Shown here in pieces: positions 22,201 to 33,328 of a stretch of DNA of 64,000 nucleotides (the stretch's first letter is position 1; each line of letters starts with the position of its first letter). The position numbers and the translations under genes are program-made. The DNA comes from Buddleja alternifolia. Its lineage: Eukaryota; Streptophyta; Magnoliopsida; Lamiales; Scrophulariaceae. Under the pieces are notes generated by a model. The model did no database searches, had not been told where the DNA came from, and saw only the letters and a list, made by a program, of their open reading frames with translations. The stretch is from contig CM033396.1 of the NCBI GenBank assembly GCA_019426215.1, positions 29,465,101 through 29,529,100 on the forward strand. The letters are read 5' to 3'.

Positions 22201-23109
22201 CTTTTAACTTCGACTGATTGATGACTTGACCAAGTGGCAAGAGTTTTGCGGACCATAACTTCCATTTGAGGAAGGAGTTTGGTCCTAAGAGCCTCAACAC
22301 CAAAGTGATTTAAAGTCAAGTTTCTGGTGTATTTTCTTGAAGATTGACTTGCTTGGTCGAATACTTCTGCAAAAGTGTCCATAGACCATGTATCAACTAA
22401 CTTTCCATCTTGCCGAAGGAGGAAATGATTGAATTCTGGGTCTGCGGTAAATATCACTGGCCGCCCTGCCACGTTCGTTCGGAAGATAGGCCCATATCTA
22501 AGAAGAACGAAAAACAATTGCAACATTAGTCTCATAGAATAAATTTTCTTGTAATTTTAGTCTCAATGTTAATAAACTTGTAAAATTAGTTCTGTACGTA
22601 AGTCATTTTGTTTTGCATTTTTAGCCCCCGTTGTTAATAAATACACAGAAACCCTTCATCTGGTCACATGTCTTACACATTTCCATTACTTAGTTTGAGT
22701 AAATTTCATTTAGGAAAAAACTAATATTATGTCAAATTTGCCAGGAAAACTCACTTTTTGATTTGGTTCAGAGTCCAGGATTGTAAAAGTGAAATAATTT
22801 ATATAACTTGAGTATAGGTGAAACGAGAAAAATAAAACAGAAAGATGATTGCAATTTTCACCTTTTAATTCTGTTTTTGATGAATGGAGGGAGGTCCAAA
22901 GAGGGACTTGGAATTACTAATTGGAAGGTTTCTCCTATAAGAGGGAGACCCATTGAACCTGGAGGGAGCACTCCATTGCATTTAGGGTTACTCCATCTAT
23001 AAATCCAGTGTGTTATGTAAATGCTCAATAATGTTCCAAGCAATAAAGCAACCCAGGAGAGATCCAACCACAAAATTTCTCTTAAATACTTAACAATGTA
23101 TGCTTCCAT
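19267..23109 (-). CDS. CYP87-like: Cytochrome P450, CYP87-like, complete, nine exons
   Basis: Haem-thiolate monooxygenase, probably ER-anchored, using O2 and electrons from P450 reductase. Exons (minus): 23,109-22,862; 22,497-22,188; 21,787-21,638; 21,175-20,927; 20,841-20,749; 20,281-20,203; 20,110-20,004; 19,611-19,484; 19,366-19,267. All introns are GT-AG, phases agree, and the sum is 1,464 bp = 487 residues plus stop, normal for the family. Visible marks: N-terminal hydrophobic anchor (about residues 14-35), proline-rich hinge LPPGSMGLPLIGE, I-helix region FGLLFVTSDSIS, K-helix ExxR as EVLR, FNPWRW in place of PERF, and haem loop FGSGMKQCAG with the Cys ligand. NPKCNG, the hinge, YGPIFRT and GYTIP are typical of CYP87 in the CYP85 clan, whose members act on sterols, triterpenoids and related substrates. 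In some plants CYP87A enzymes cleave the sterol side chain. The substrate here cannot be told from sequence. CYP702/CYP708 are the nearest alternatives. Confidence 0.93.
19676..19944. mobile_element. Foldback MITE in P450 intron 7
   Basis: The ends are imperfect inverted repeats: TTTCATAGGATAGAGCATG at the left against the reverse of CAGGCTCTATTCTATGAGA at the right. A second pairing is ATATGATGCATCTTTTT against AAAAATGCATCATAT, so the whole piece of about 270 bp folds back. Related sequence lies in introns 5 and 1. It is non-coding. Confidence 0.65.
20398..20711. mobile_element. Foldback MITE in P450 intron 5
   Basis: About 310 bp with the same plan as the intron 7 copy: left CAAGATAGAGCCTATGG, right CAGAGTTTATCCTTAGG, and the inner inverted pair CGTTAAAAAACGGA against TCCGTTTTTTAA. 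Diverged but clearly the same type. Confidence 0.55.
22515..22680. mobile_element. Partial copy of the foldback MITE in P450 intron 1
   Basis: Shares with the intron 7 element the ordered phrases TCTCATAGAATA, TGTAATTTTAGTCTCAATG and TAATAAACTTGTAAAATTAG, and later CTGGTCACATG. The opposite arm is missing, so it is a truncated copy. Confidence 0.5.
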
Positions 23110-23224
23110 TCTTCTACTTGTTGCAATATGGCTTTGACTAAAACAAGCTGATATATCAGTTTAATATATGTGTATTTAATTTAAGAATTTTTTGTGTGAT
23201 AGAACTGTGGCATGCATTGTGTGT

Positions 23225-23235
23225 GTATATATATA
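23225..23235 (-). promoter_or_regulatory. Possible TATA box of the P450 gene
   Basis: On the minus strand CCTATATATATACAC lies about 120 bp upstream of the P450 ATG (23,109), a sensible distance for a plant core promoter. The region is AT-rich, so this is only suggestive. Confidence 0.35.
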
Positions 23236-23420
23236 GGCTATAAGCATGTCAATTTCATCCAAGATAGTAACAATGTACCAACTTATACTCTATTTTGGCA
23301 GCCTCTACAAATGTGAATTTTACGAAAAAGACAAAGAAGAGGATATCAAATGGCTTGGCCAATTGCTCTGATTTTGGTGGTCTAAACTCTAATGTTCCTC
23401 TATGTGTCCCATTTGAAAAT

Positions 23421-23467
23421 CTAATCTATCTAATCTATATCTATATCTATATCTATATCTATATCTA

Positions 23468-23498
<31 letters not shown>

Positions 23499-23522
23499 AT
23501 ATATATATATATATATATATAC
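23421..23522. repeat. Compound (ATCTAT)n/(ATCT)n/(AT)n microsatellite
   Basis: Roughly 100 bases of ATCTAT units passing into ATCT units and then an AT run. The open frame crossing it is an artefact of the repeat. Confidence 0.9.
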
Positions 23523-23720
23523 TATACTAAAAGTGTGGATCTAAAAGTGTTTCTTCCAATTGTGAAAAGACCAAATAGTCCTTCATAATATATTGAATAT
23601 TGATAAGATATTATATTTTAAACAAAATATCATTAAAATTTGAATTATATCTAGTTGCATGCTTACAGCAAAAAGTCCTACAAGTCGTCAATGAGCATTT
23701 ACTAAACCTTTGAAGTTCCT

Positions 23721-24316
23721 CTTAAAGGCAATAACACCATAACACCTCTTCCTCATTCATCTTATCATCTTCCCCAATGTGGTTAAATTACAGTTACCAT
23801 TGTAATTAATTTATAATTATATGCTCTCTTGGAGAATATAACAGTTCAACTTTTCCGGTTCCTCATCAACTTATATTTATTTTCCTCAATTGCTGAAAAC
23901 CGAAAAGCCAAGAATGCAATTATTTTCATAGAAAACATTTTCTCACTAAAAATCACTAGCTTTTTGGTTGTAGTGAAGAAATTCATATATATATATATAT
24001 ATATATGTATTTATATATCTTAAAGGCAATAACACCATAACACCTCTTCCTCATTCATCTTATCATCTTCCCCAATGTGGTTAAATTACAGTTACCATTG
24101 TAATTAATTTATAATTATATGCTCTCTTGGAGAATATAACAATTCAACTTTTCCTGTTCCTCATCAACTTATATTTATTTTCCTCAATTGCTGAAAACCG
24201 AAAAGCCAAGAATGCAATTATTTTCATAGAAAACATTTTCTCACTAAAAACCACTAGCTTTTTGGTTGTAGTGAAGAAATTCATATATATATATATATGT
24301 ATTTATATATATATAT
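23721..24316. repeat. 298-bp tandem duplication
   Basis: Two head-to-tail copies, 23,721-24,018 and 24,019-24,316, both starting CTTAAAGGCAATAACACC and both ending in an AT run followed by GTATTTATATAT. By eye they differ at only a handful of positions (for example AACAGTTC/AACAATTC and TTTTCCGG/TTTTCCTG), plus a slightly different AT-run length. The two matching open frames (23,829 and 24,127) are consequences of the duplication. Confidence 0.9.
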
Positions 24317-24368
24317 AAACATTGTTGAGTCTCTCTCTCTCTCTCTATATATAAATACATATATATAT

Positions 24369-26263
24369 AGGGTCAAGATCTAATACATACCCTCTCTTAA
24401 ATAAGATATAAGACTCAATATATACCATTGGATCAATTAAATCCAACTGTCCAAATCATAAACAGAAACAGGCTGGAAAAATTGGAAATTAATGAATTAG
24501 GGGTATAATAGACAAACTAGCAAAATTATATATCATCCACCTCCCAAAAATAACACACAGAATCTCCCCCAAAATCTTTCCCAAATTGTTACCCACGATC
24601 TCCATTCCAATCTCTCAATCTCAGGCCACGATTCATGCAATCAATATATATAATCATATCATCCTCATATTTCGTTCGATTCACCCAGAAAACAGAAATC
24701 TCAATTACATAGATTATTGGCGCAAGTTTCACTCAAAAAAGCCCGACGATTATCGGCAGACGAAAGCCCTAAATTACAGAAAACAAGAAATTGCTTCGTC
24801 AATGTTGTGTTTTTGTTTAATTTGCTTGCATATTTGTGTAATATATACTATATAATTTTAAATTAGATCATTCTAACTGTATGATTTATGAACTCACGCT
24901 GTATAATGGTTTAGTCCGTAATGTATAATGGTTTATTGGACACTGTATAATATTTGATTTATACACGCAATGTATATTTTGATGTATAATGTGTTATAAC
25001 ATACTGTATAATTTGATATAAGTTGTTGTATAATTCTTTCAATTCAATATTTGTGTGTTAGTACTAATGATTTAGCTTCCATCCACTGATGAGCCACTCT
25101 GCACACCCAATGGACAATAAAAAATATTGTTAAAAAAGCAGTACATGGAGAACTATAAGAGGAGCATTTAGCAAGGCTATATGTGTATATAACAGAAAGA
25201 TATGCCAAATAATATTTCAACTTCTAGGAAGATATTGATGGGGATAAAATATCACATTATGTAACTCTATGGATTACCTGACGATTTGCATGAAAATGGC
25301 CAATGGAAGCTCCAAATTTAAAAATAGATCATTGATAGCAACCACTGTATAATGTCTTATAACATATTGTATAATTTGATATAAGTTGTTGTATAATTCT
25401 TTCAACTTAATATTTGTATGTTACTACTAACACACTGTTAAACCATTATAAGTGTAGTGTATAATGGTTTGTATTGTAGTGTATAATAATGAATCTAATC
25501 TATAATATGTTATACCATTCTATATAGTTGTGTATAAAATTCACAGTGTATAATGGTTTGTATTATAGTGTATAATGGTTTGTATTGTAGTGTATAATGG
25601 TTTGTATTGTAGTGTATAATGAATCTAATCTATAATCTTTTTCTTCTATTCTCTGTCTTTATATTTATACACACACATATACATATATGTGTATATGTAT
25701 ATGACAGTATTTCCTATGCTCTCCGTTACAGAGAAATTAAAGAGAAACTCATTTGTTATTTTCTTACTATGATGATTTGAAGATCTGTGTGCAATTAATG
25801 AGTTGGGATTGAATCAAATTGGGTGTTGAAGTTAACTCTCTCTGATTTGTTAATTTTTACCAGAAAATGACGAGATTGTTGAAGGTCTGCTGCATGAATT
25901 GGTGATGATGATGAATCGAGCTTGATGATTAATTGAGCTTGATAATGAATAACGTAAATAAGGGGGATTTGATTTCTGAATATTGAGTTTGATGATGATT
26001 AATTGAGTTTCGTGAACTGATCGAATTGTAATTGGAAAGAAAAAGTGAATTGGAGAAAAAGAATCTGTTATGAGCGTGATAAGGGGGATTTGATTTTGAT
26101 CCTACATGATATTTATGTTCATTGACTAAAATACCCTTGTCATCATTAAAAAAATTATAAAAACTAAAAAATAGAGTTAAATCTGGACCTTGAGATCAAA
26201 TGGTTTAAATGGTCTAGATTGGGTCTTATATCTTAACTAAAACATAGGGATGTATTTGATCCA

Positions 26264-26270
<7 letters not shown>
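24369..26270. mobile_element. 1.9-kb terminal-inverted-repeat element without transposase
   Basis: The left end, AGGGTCAAGATCTAATACAT and onward, matches the inverted right end, AGGGTATGGATCAAATACAT and onward, over about 60 bp including the shared block AGATATAAGAC, at about 75% identity by eye. Both sides abut TATATA runs inside a CT/AT microsatellite, so the target duplication cannot be read. The unit ATATATAAACATTGTTGAGTC occurs on both flanks (about 24,309 and 26,289). No transposase frame. The interior contains short tandem units around GTATAATGGTTTGTATTGTA. Mutator-like or another TIR superfamily is possible. Confidence 0.6.
25500..25625. repeat. Short tandem array inside the TIR element
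   Basis: Repeated units of the form GTGTATAATGGTTTGTATTGTA, about 22 bp, three to four in a row between about 25,548 and 25,620, with looser GTATAAT-containing copies from 24,900 onward. Confidence 0.7.
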
Positions 26271-26299
<29 letters not shown>

Positions 26300-28170
26300 A
26301 TTGTTGAGTCTCTCTCTCTCTATATATATGAACATTGTTGAGTCTCTTTGATGTTGTGCTGACCTACGTATTGATTGCAATCAAAATCGTGCACCTATAC
26401 ATGTCTAATTGCATGTAAATTGGAAGGCTCAATTCAAAAGCATTTAGATATGTATTTTGGAGGATAAGTATATATACATAACTTTGAAAATTCCAAAGTA
26501 TAAATACATATCTCTAATTTCTAAGCTACGTATATTTCTAAATATATAGACATTTTCAATGTTCTAGCTTTTGGAAAAGGAAAAATAATGGAGCCATAAG
26601 CTGAACTTATAGTCGGAATGTACTAAACTTTAATTTTAAGATAATTAAGATAACTTTTGTGACATGTGAAATGTATTATCCCAATTCCCATCCAACTTTT
26701 TATTTTATTTAGAATAAGGTATTTATTACTTTTCTTTACATGCAATTAATGAATTGCAAATAATCATATTTTTTAGGAATAAATTTTGCACTATAGTTTC
26801 AAACATATTTGTTTTCGTGTGCATCACACGTACTTTTTACTAGTCTCTATAAATGTGTAAATAACTCGTATGTTTGTTCTATTGTGAAAAGACTTTCATA
26901 CCCTTAATTAAATCTGAAATTGTTTCAGTAGTTGGAAATAACTAATAACTCTTTAATTATTAATAAAAGAAAAAGAGATATGTTAATAATAGTACACTTT
27001 TAGTATAAAAAAAGAAATATACTCCCACTTTTTCTAAAATACTAACCCACAAAATATAATAAAGTTTTAGCCACAACCAACAACAAAGAAAAGAAAAAAT
27101 TAAACAAAAAGTTAGTTATTAATTTTGATAATCTTAAATTGCGTAAACACTTTATAATTTAGTAATTAGTAGTACATTGTTATAGTGTCGGATCATTACT
27201 TTGAATGAGTTGATTTGAATAAAAAATAATTTTAAGAAATTATACCTTATTTTGACATCCCAAAAAGTAAGGGAAAAAAAGAAAAAATAAAGAAGTAATA
27301 ATTGTAAGACAAAGACGCATATTCTGAGATATTGATTTTTCTTATATAAAAATATTTATTAATTTTTTATAGTATGGAATATAACATGTTTGTAAAAATG
27401 AATTATCATCATACGTTTGAAAGTTTGTTTGTACTCAAAGTTATTAGCATGAATAATAAATATAAAAAAAAATACATATTTCAGAATAAAATCATATAAG
27501 TAATTTTAGTGAGAATATGATATCATTTGTACTTAATTTAAAAGGACTCAGAAATATGAATATTTACCCCCCCACCCCCCACCCAATAATAAAATAATAA
27601 AGAATGTATTCAGTGGTACTCCACGTAGAAATATGAAAAAGTGGTATATTTCTATATTATTAGAAAGACTGATAGGATAAAAGAAAATAATCTAATTGTG
27701 CGAAGCACAAAAAAAACAATGTTATGACAAATCATTAAAGATACATAGAGTGATGATCTATGCATAAACATGCTAGAAAATAATACTAATATGATTTTAT
27801 TAATTAATTTCTTGAAATTTATTTAGTTAAAGACACATGATGATGATATATGATTACAGAACAAATAAACAAAAAGTATCAGATAGGCACAATCAAATTA
27901 TCAATTATTCTCTTAACCAATTATTAATTTACCAACAAACTAAATATAAATAACTTCAATTTAACTCGTCATCGAATCACCATGTGCAGAACACGTGATA
28001 TTCTCTAGTATATGTGTGTGTGTCTATATATATATATATATTTCAATTTCAACTGGTTTTTTAATGCTATGTCTCTTAATCTACATTTATCTACTCATAT
28101 TGCTTTTTTCATACTCTCTTTTGTAAGACACTTTTATATTATTAGGAAATTACGAGCTATTGGTGCAAAG
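26271..28170. other. Intergenic AT-rich stretch
   Basis: No gene seen. Contains a second ATATAT/CTCTCT run (26,271-26,345), a C-rich tract at 27,568-27,584 and a (TA)n run at about 28,025-28,040. Confidence 0.5.
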
Positions 28171-28849
28171 CTGTAATGAGTAACTAGGATAAAACTCGTG
28201 CTATGCATGGAATTCCTTATAAAATTTAAATATATTAAGAATATGATATTGATTTTGGATATTATAATTATGATTAAGGGCAATTTGAATATTTAAATAT
28301 AAATTAATGATATTGAGTGCACTAATTTTGCTAAAGGCATAATTGTAATGAGCCAACCTATGGATTTGGACCGGGTTGTTACCCCAATATAGTCGAGTAT
28401 AATTAATGTGATTGAGCCCATGTAGCCAAAGGTCTATCATCAAATAAACTCAATCTGGCAAATGGACTACAATAATAATTGGGCCGACAATCATGAAATA
28501 TATATATATATGTTCACCAGTCTAAATAAATAGGCAAATGGTCCAATGGTCAAGCCCAGCTGGCCCATAGCCCATCATTAGCCCTATGTATACCCCAAAG
28601 GAGCTGATGATAATGATTATCTACTCTCTCCACAAGAATTCCACTGGCATCTTTAGAGAGTAATTCCACTATCAAACTACGAAAAAACTTGATCCCACCA
28701 CTGTGGGTACGTATGCAGCTTGCCTATAGTGAGTGCAGTCTAAATATAATTCAACCTATCGCCTAGTTTTTCGTGTGTTGGATTGGGATTTCCTCCTCAC
28801 ATGGCAAATCACCTGACATTCGCATACGTACAATTTCACCCCCGCATCA
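28170..28849 (+). repeat. 5' LTR of a Ty3/Gypsy element (left border uncertain)
   Basis: The LTR ends at CCCCCGCATCA (28,849). It is followed at once by GCTGGCGCTGTCTGTGGGAA, a leader of the kind found after the 5' LTR in plant Gypsy elements (TGGCGCCG...GTGGGAA). Transcript-start-like sequence with CCTATGTATACC lies at about 28,583. I could not fix the left end and found no 3' partner. Confidence 0.55.
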
Positions 28850-28889
28850 GCTGGCGCTGTCTGTGGGAACTACGGTCCAACCACTGAGT

Positions 28890-30262
28890 ATGCAAATTAG
28901 GTCTCAAGCGCGTACAACTATTGACAGGATGACTAGCAACAATGCACAGGCGGCAGGCGACGAAGCTCCTAACCCCTCACCACAAGAGAGAGTGTCGGAC
29001 GCTCAAGTCGGTGGAGATGATCCAGTTCTACCTACTCCAGTGAACGAGCAAAATGCGTCTCTAGTCATACCAGCAGTGATCCCACCCCCTACTAGTAGGG
29101 TATTCGAGATCACTCAAGAGGCATTCTTAGCTCTTGTTTAAGATACCTCCGTGAGGGAAGCCGCTCGAGCTGTCTAGCAATACGTCCAAGCACACCCGTC
29201 TCGCATGACGCCCATTCCACCAGCTTTCAGGGGGTGAGACCCCCAAGTGGGGAACCCGCAAGATGTGCCCCCACCTCTTGGAAGGGAAGTTACACCTCAT
29301 CAGTCAATGCATAGAGGTTAGGAGCCTCGCGAAAAGGAGCGCCCCTACGAGTTGAGCTTAGTCGATCCCCCCACCGAGGTCAGGAGTCCTTAACTCCTTG
29401 CGGGAAAGGTTCAAGGAGATCCAACTCGCCAGTGAACAAGGCAGCACATGAAAAGAAAGAAAACAGCGTGGCTTCACCTTATGAGAGGCCACCACGCGGA
29501 AGAGATAGAAGGCCATTGCCCCCCAGGTCTCCACATAGAGGTCAAGTCTCCTTGACCCCCGAAGAGACCCTGCCAAGGCGAGATAGCCGGTGTAGGCATG
29601 CACCTCTTCAAAATGAAAGTTTGGAGAACCAAGGAAGATATGAGGACACACAGCTAAGTACCTTTAGCAGTAGCTTTCCCTAAGAGAAGTCCTTTTTGCC
29701 CGGCTATCTTGGCAGAGTCCATACTATAAGGACTGAAGATACCACACCTTAGCGAATATGAGGGAGCTGGAGACCCTCAAGAACATGTTATACGATGTCA
29801 GCGATGCGGCTTACAGTAAAATTTTCTGAACTATTTTGTCTGGTCGGACCCTTAGCTGGTTCAACCAACTTCCCTCCGGTACCATCACCAGCTTTGAGCA
29901 GCTGACATGGCGTTTCCTTAATCATTTCTCCATGAACAAGAAATATCCAAAGACAGCCTCCTTTTTGTTCACTGTGGTCCAAAGGTATGGAAAGTCCCTG
30001 AGGGAAGACATATAGCGCTTCCCCATAGCGGTGCCTGAAGTACCGCATGTTAACCATGAGTTGTTGTCAGGGATAATGTAAAAGAACTTGCGTAATAGCA
30101 GGTTCAAGGAGTCTATAGCTGAAAAGCCACAGTCAACTATGGAAGAGTTGTTGGCTAGGGCCGAGAAATATATAAAGATTGAAGAGACTATGGGTACGAC
30201 CAAGCAAGATGGCGGCGGTAATAAAAGAAAAAACAGAGAAGATGATAAGTTTCCAGAGTAAT
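28890..30262 (+). pseudogene. Ty3/Gypsy gag remnant
   Basis: After the leader, an open frame runs through about 29,141 with a Pro/Gln-rich N-terminal gag region (TSNNAQAAGDEAPNPSPQE). It then decays with stops at about 29,139 and 29,175. From about 29,768 the Retrotrans_gag core is readable on the plus strand: GRTLSWFNQLPSGTITSFEQ, then RFLNHFSMNKKYPKTASFLF, then LLARAEKYIKIEE near 30,150, with in-frame stops at about 29,830, 30,013 and 30,078. No protease or pol follows; the sequence passes into the LINE-like segment at about 30,264. Dead copy. Confidence 0.75.
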
Positions 30263-30263
30263 G

Positions 30264-31503
30264 AAATAAGTGTAACTTGGAAGCAACTTTTCTTTCTCCT
30301 CCTCTCGGCGCATTTTAGCAGATCTGAGGAGCGGCAATGACCAGGAGGAAGAAAGGACTTGCCAAAAACACACCTGAAATCGCAACATCACCTACATCAC
30401 AATCTTCGATTCAAAATCCTGTTGAGCAGAGCTCGAAGTCACTTCAGATTGGAATTACTGAGCCAAGTAATGGAAAACAAAAGAGTGGGGAGAAATTAGG
30501 GCTGACAGATTTGGGGCAAATTGCTAATATCCTTCAACAAGCACAAAATGAGGCGATGCAAGGACAAGGGGATGAAACAATTGTAGCGGCGATTCAAGAG
30601 TGCCTCCAAAAAATCAAAGCAAAAGCTCCGTTGAACGAAATGGGCCCTGCGATTGAGCCGCAACTTGAGCAGGTAGAGAAGCGAACCACAAAGCAATCAG
30701 TTTGGGATTCGTTTGATGTCTCGAAATTCAGAAACAGGGGGTGTAAACTCAAATTCATGGAGCTAATGAACAAAAATGGGGTTTCAGTGGGGCAAATTGG
30801 AGAAGAGGACATTCAATCTGAGTTGGAGTACTGGAAAACGGCAGTGGTATGCTATATCTTGGGAGCTAATCCACCATACCCTGTTGTCAATGGCTATGTG
30901 AGGCGCATATGGGGAAAGCCTGGCATTGATAAGGTACTCATGAAACCTAACGGTATGTTTATTGTAAGATTTATAACTGAGGAAGCCAGAGATAATGTAG
31001 TTAATAATGGTATCTTCCATTTTGATAACAAGCTTGTGATTGTGGCTCCCTGGACTGAAAATCAGGATTATAGTAAAACAGAAATTGACAAAGTGCCAAT
31101 ATGGATCCAATTGATGAACTTAGACTTAAAATACTGGAGTTGTAGCTCCTTAAGTAAAATAACAAGCCTGGTTGGGACTCCTATTATAGCAGATCAAATG
31201 ACAATGCAGAAGGAGAGAGTTCACTTTGCTCGAGTTTTGGTTGAGGTTGATATCTAAAACATGCCAGACCATATTGTTTTTGAAAATGAGAAAGGCATAC
31301 TGATTGAGTAGAAGATCTCTTATGAATGGAAGCCAACCCTTTGTACTTTCTGTAAAGGGTATGGACATGAGAAAGACAGGTGTGGATGCTTAAACAACAT
31401 ACCACACCATACCCCCACAAGTGATGGAATGAAGCTAGTGCAGCCACTCTCTAGTAATACTGAAAAAGAACCACACAGCATAGACATGCATGAAAAGGAA
31501 GGT
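30264..31503 (+). mobile_element. LINE-type retrotransposon fragment (ORF1 only)
   Basis: Begins with a short CT-rich leader, then ORF1 at 30,337. It is cut off at about 31,503 by the LTR that follows. No ORF2 (endonuclease/reverse transcriptase) and no poly-A tail are present in the window. It sits directly downstream of the Gypsy gag remnant, suggesting insertion into it. Confidence 0.6.
30337..31257 (+). CDS. DUF4283 / zinc-knuckle ORF1-like protein, interrupted
   Basis: 306 codons from ATG with a basic start (MTRRKKGLAKN), a Gln/Lys-rich middle and a DUF4283-like core (residues about 165-280). The core contains VNGYVRRIWGKPGIDKV, GMFIVRFITEEARDNV and VPIWIQLMNLDLKYW. A TAA stops it at 31,255. 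The same frame continues past this stop and a second stop near 31,309 into YEWKPTLCTFCKGYGHEKDRC, the CCHC knuckle that normally follows DUF4283 in plant LINE ORF1 proteins. The knuckle has therefore been separated from the main frame by two stops. The protein family is an RNA-binding chaperone of LINE particles; this copy is probably inactive. Confidence 0.75.
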   Translation: MTRRKKGLAKNTPEIATSPTSQSSIQNPVEQSSKSLQIGITEPSNGKQKSGEKLGLTDLGQIANILQQAQNEAMQGQGDETIVAAIQECLQKIKAKAPLNEMGPAIEPQLEQVEKRTTKQSVWDSFDVSKFRNRGCKLKFMELMNKNGVSVGQIGEEDIQSELEYWKTAVVCYILGANPPYPVVNGYVRRIWGKPGIDKVLMKPNGMFIVRFITEEARDNVVNNGIFHFDNKLVIVAPWTENQDYSKTEIDKVPIWIQLMNLDLKYWSCSSLSKITSLVGTPIIADQMTMQKERVHFARVLVEVDI

Positions 31504-33041
31504 GTTGGTCCCAAGTGGTATACGAAAGGCTCTAGAAAGGGGGGTTGAATAGATCCTGAAGTCTTTTTCGACTTCAAAAATTTTGTATTAAAATTGAGTT
31601 TTGGACGCTTGAAAATGTAGGCGCTTGGTTAAGCGTCTACTTGAAGACTGTTTTGATAAAGTTAACTTAGACTCAAGATTTGAATACTATAACCAGATAG
31701 GTTTAAGCGTTCAGTTCTTTAATCAGGGTTAGCATAGCGGAATAATTTTAAGTCTTCCTTTTGAAGAGTTTTAGCGTCACAAAGATTTTCCTTAGTTGCT
31801 TATGTTTAAATGATTTTATCAATGTGTTTACTTAACTGATTATGGAATGATATGACAATAATAAAATGACAGTAAAGTAAAGAACACAAAGTTTGAAAGG
31901 TTCGCTGGGTGGTGTAATCCCAACTACGTCTTTCTTCTCCTTTGAACACTCGGAGGTAATCCACTAAAAAGATTCTCGAAGAATCACACAGAAACTTCTA
32001 CAAAATAGGGAGAGATGGATATAGATGACTTGAGCTCCTTGGTCACACAAATTTATGCTCCAAGACTCTTCTATCCTCTTGCTTCTTTCACCCAAAAATA
32101 ATTCAAGTATACAACTTTGACTTCACACAGATTGCGAGGCTTGGATGGGGTTTTTGTCCAATGGTTTGTTTGATTTTTGGAAAGTTCAAACAACTTGGAA
32201 TATCTCAACAGCAGTGTAGGTTTCTTCTGAAAAAGATGTTTGAGATATTGATTGACTATCTCAGGGATTGAAGAAAAGCAAAGAGAATGTTTGCTTTGAA
32301 TATTCGAGCTTTTCTGAAAGTTTAAGGATTGAGATTTCAATGCAACAGAGTTTTGGCTTGAAAGCTTGTTGTTATATTTTCCGTGTGTTTTGGCATGTTG
32401 CTGAAGTCCTATTTATAGATTTTATTGGGTAAAGTGTCCATTTGACACATGTTCAAGCGTGTGTCTTTCACTTTCGCTAGCGAACAACTTTCGTTGTTTT
32501 TCTCTGACAACCTGCTGTAGAAAGTTGGTGCGGCAGTCCTTGTAAAGTTGACAGTCCAATGGGAAGGCTTCTCCGTATGTCCTGGAGTGCTTATCACATT
32601 TAATGCTCTTATCAACATTTAATGCATTTGAAATAAATGCACGTTGGCAATTAATGATCTGAGAATATTTGCATTAAAATCTTTCTGGACTTAGAAATAA
32701 ATTCAGGTGACATCTATTCTTTGATAGACGCTCATTTACTACTGAATGATTTCTAACATTTAATCAATGCTTGGACGCTTGGAAACTTCATGTTTATTCA
32801 GACTTTAGATGCTTGAATCTTCAGACCTATCTACTGATAAACTCACTCAGAATAATATCAGACACTTAGTTCTGAGATTACTTAGCCTAACAGTCTAAAA
32901 TAAAAATAAATAAAGCCTTATACAAATCTAACGCTCAAAGCCTATACATATATTCTAGTAGATAATCAAACTTACATATTTTGGGGTCTAACAAATATCC
33001 TAATTGTCATTATCAAAACATCTAACAAGAAATTCTTAACA
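31503..33041 (-). repeat. LTR of a minus-strand LTR retrotransposon
   Basis: On the minus strand the LTR begins TGTTAAGAATTTCTTGTTAG at 33,041, right after the polypurine tract CCAAAAGGGAGAAAT (33,056-33,042). Its downstream end is taken at TG of TGTTGGTCCCAAGTGG (31,503), after the TTCAACCCCCC motif common near such LTR ends. The polypurine tract next to a TCATCATCCAAAAGGGAGA phrase is characteristic of plant elements with a large extra ORF before the 3' LTR. The matching 5' LTR was not found, so the lower boundary is inferred. Confidence 0.6.
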
Positions 33042-33328
33042 ATTTCTCCCTTTTGGATGATGACAATACTTACTCTTTTATACTTCAAGAGTTCGACAGC
33101 CAAAATACAAAAGTTAGCTTTGAAAGGTTAGATAAAGTTAGTTAAGGTTAGTTAAAGCCTCAACGAGATGTTTTAAATGGAAATGCACTCTTTATATATA
33201 TATCAAGGTAAGTACGGGCATTTTCAACCAAAAATAAAATACATGAAGAGATAAGAATAATGAAATGCAAAAGAACTTAATGTCCTGATTGAGCGTTGAA
33301 TCTCCTATGTATTTCAGCCTTAATTGCT

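Noticed and set aside
23295..23588. Open frame across the ATCTAT/AT repeat
   Set aside because: Ile/Tyr repeats are produced by the microsatellite; there is no coding signal outside it.
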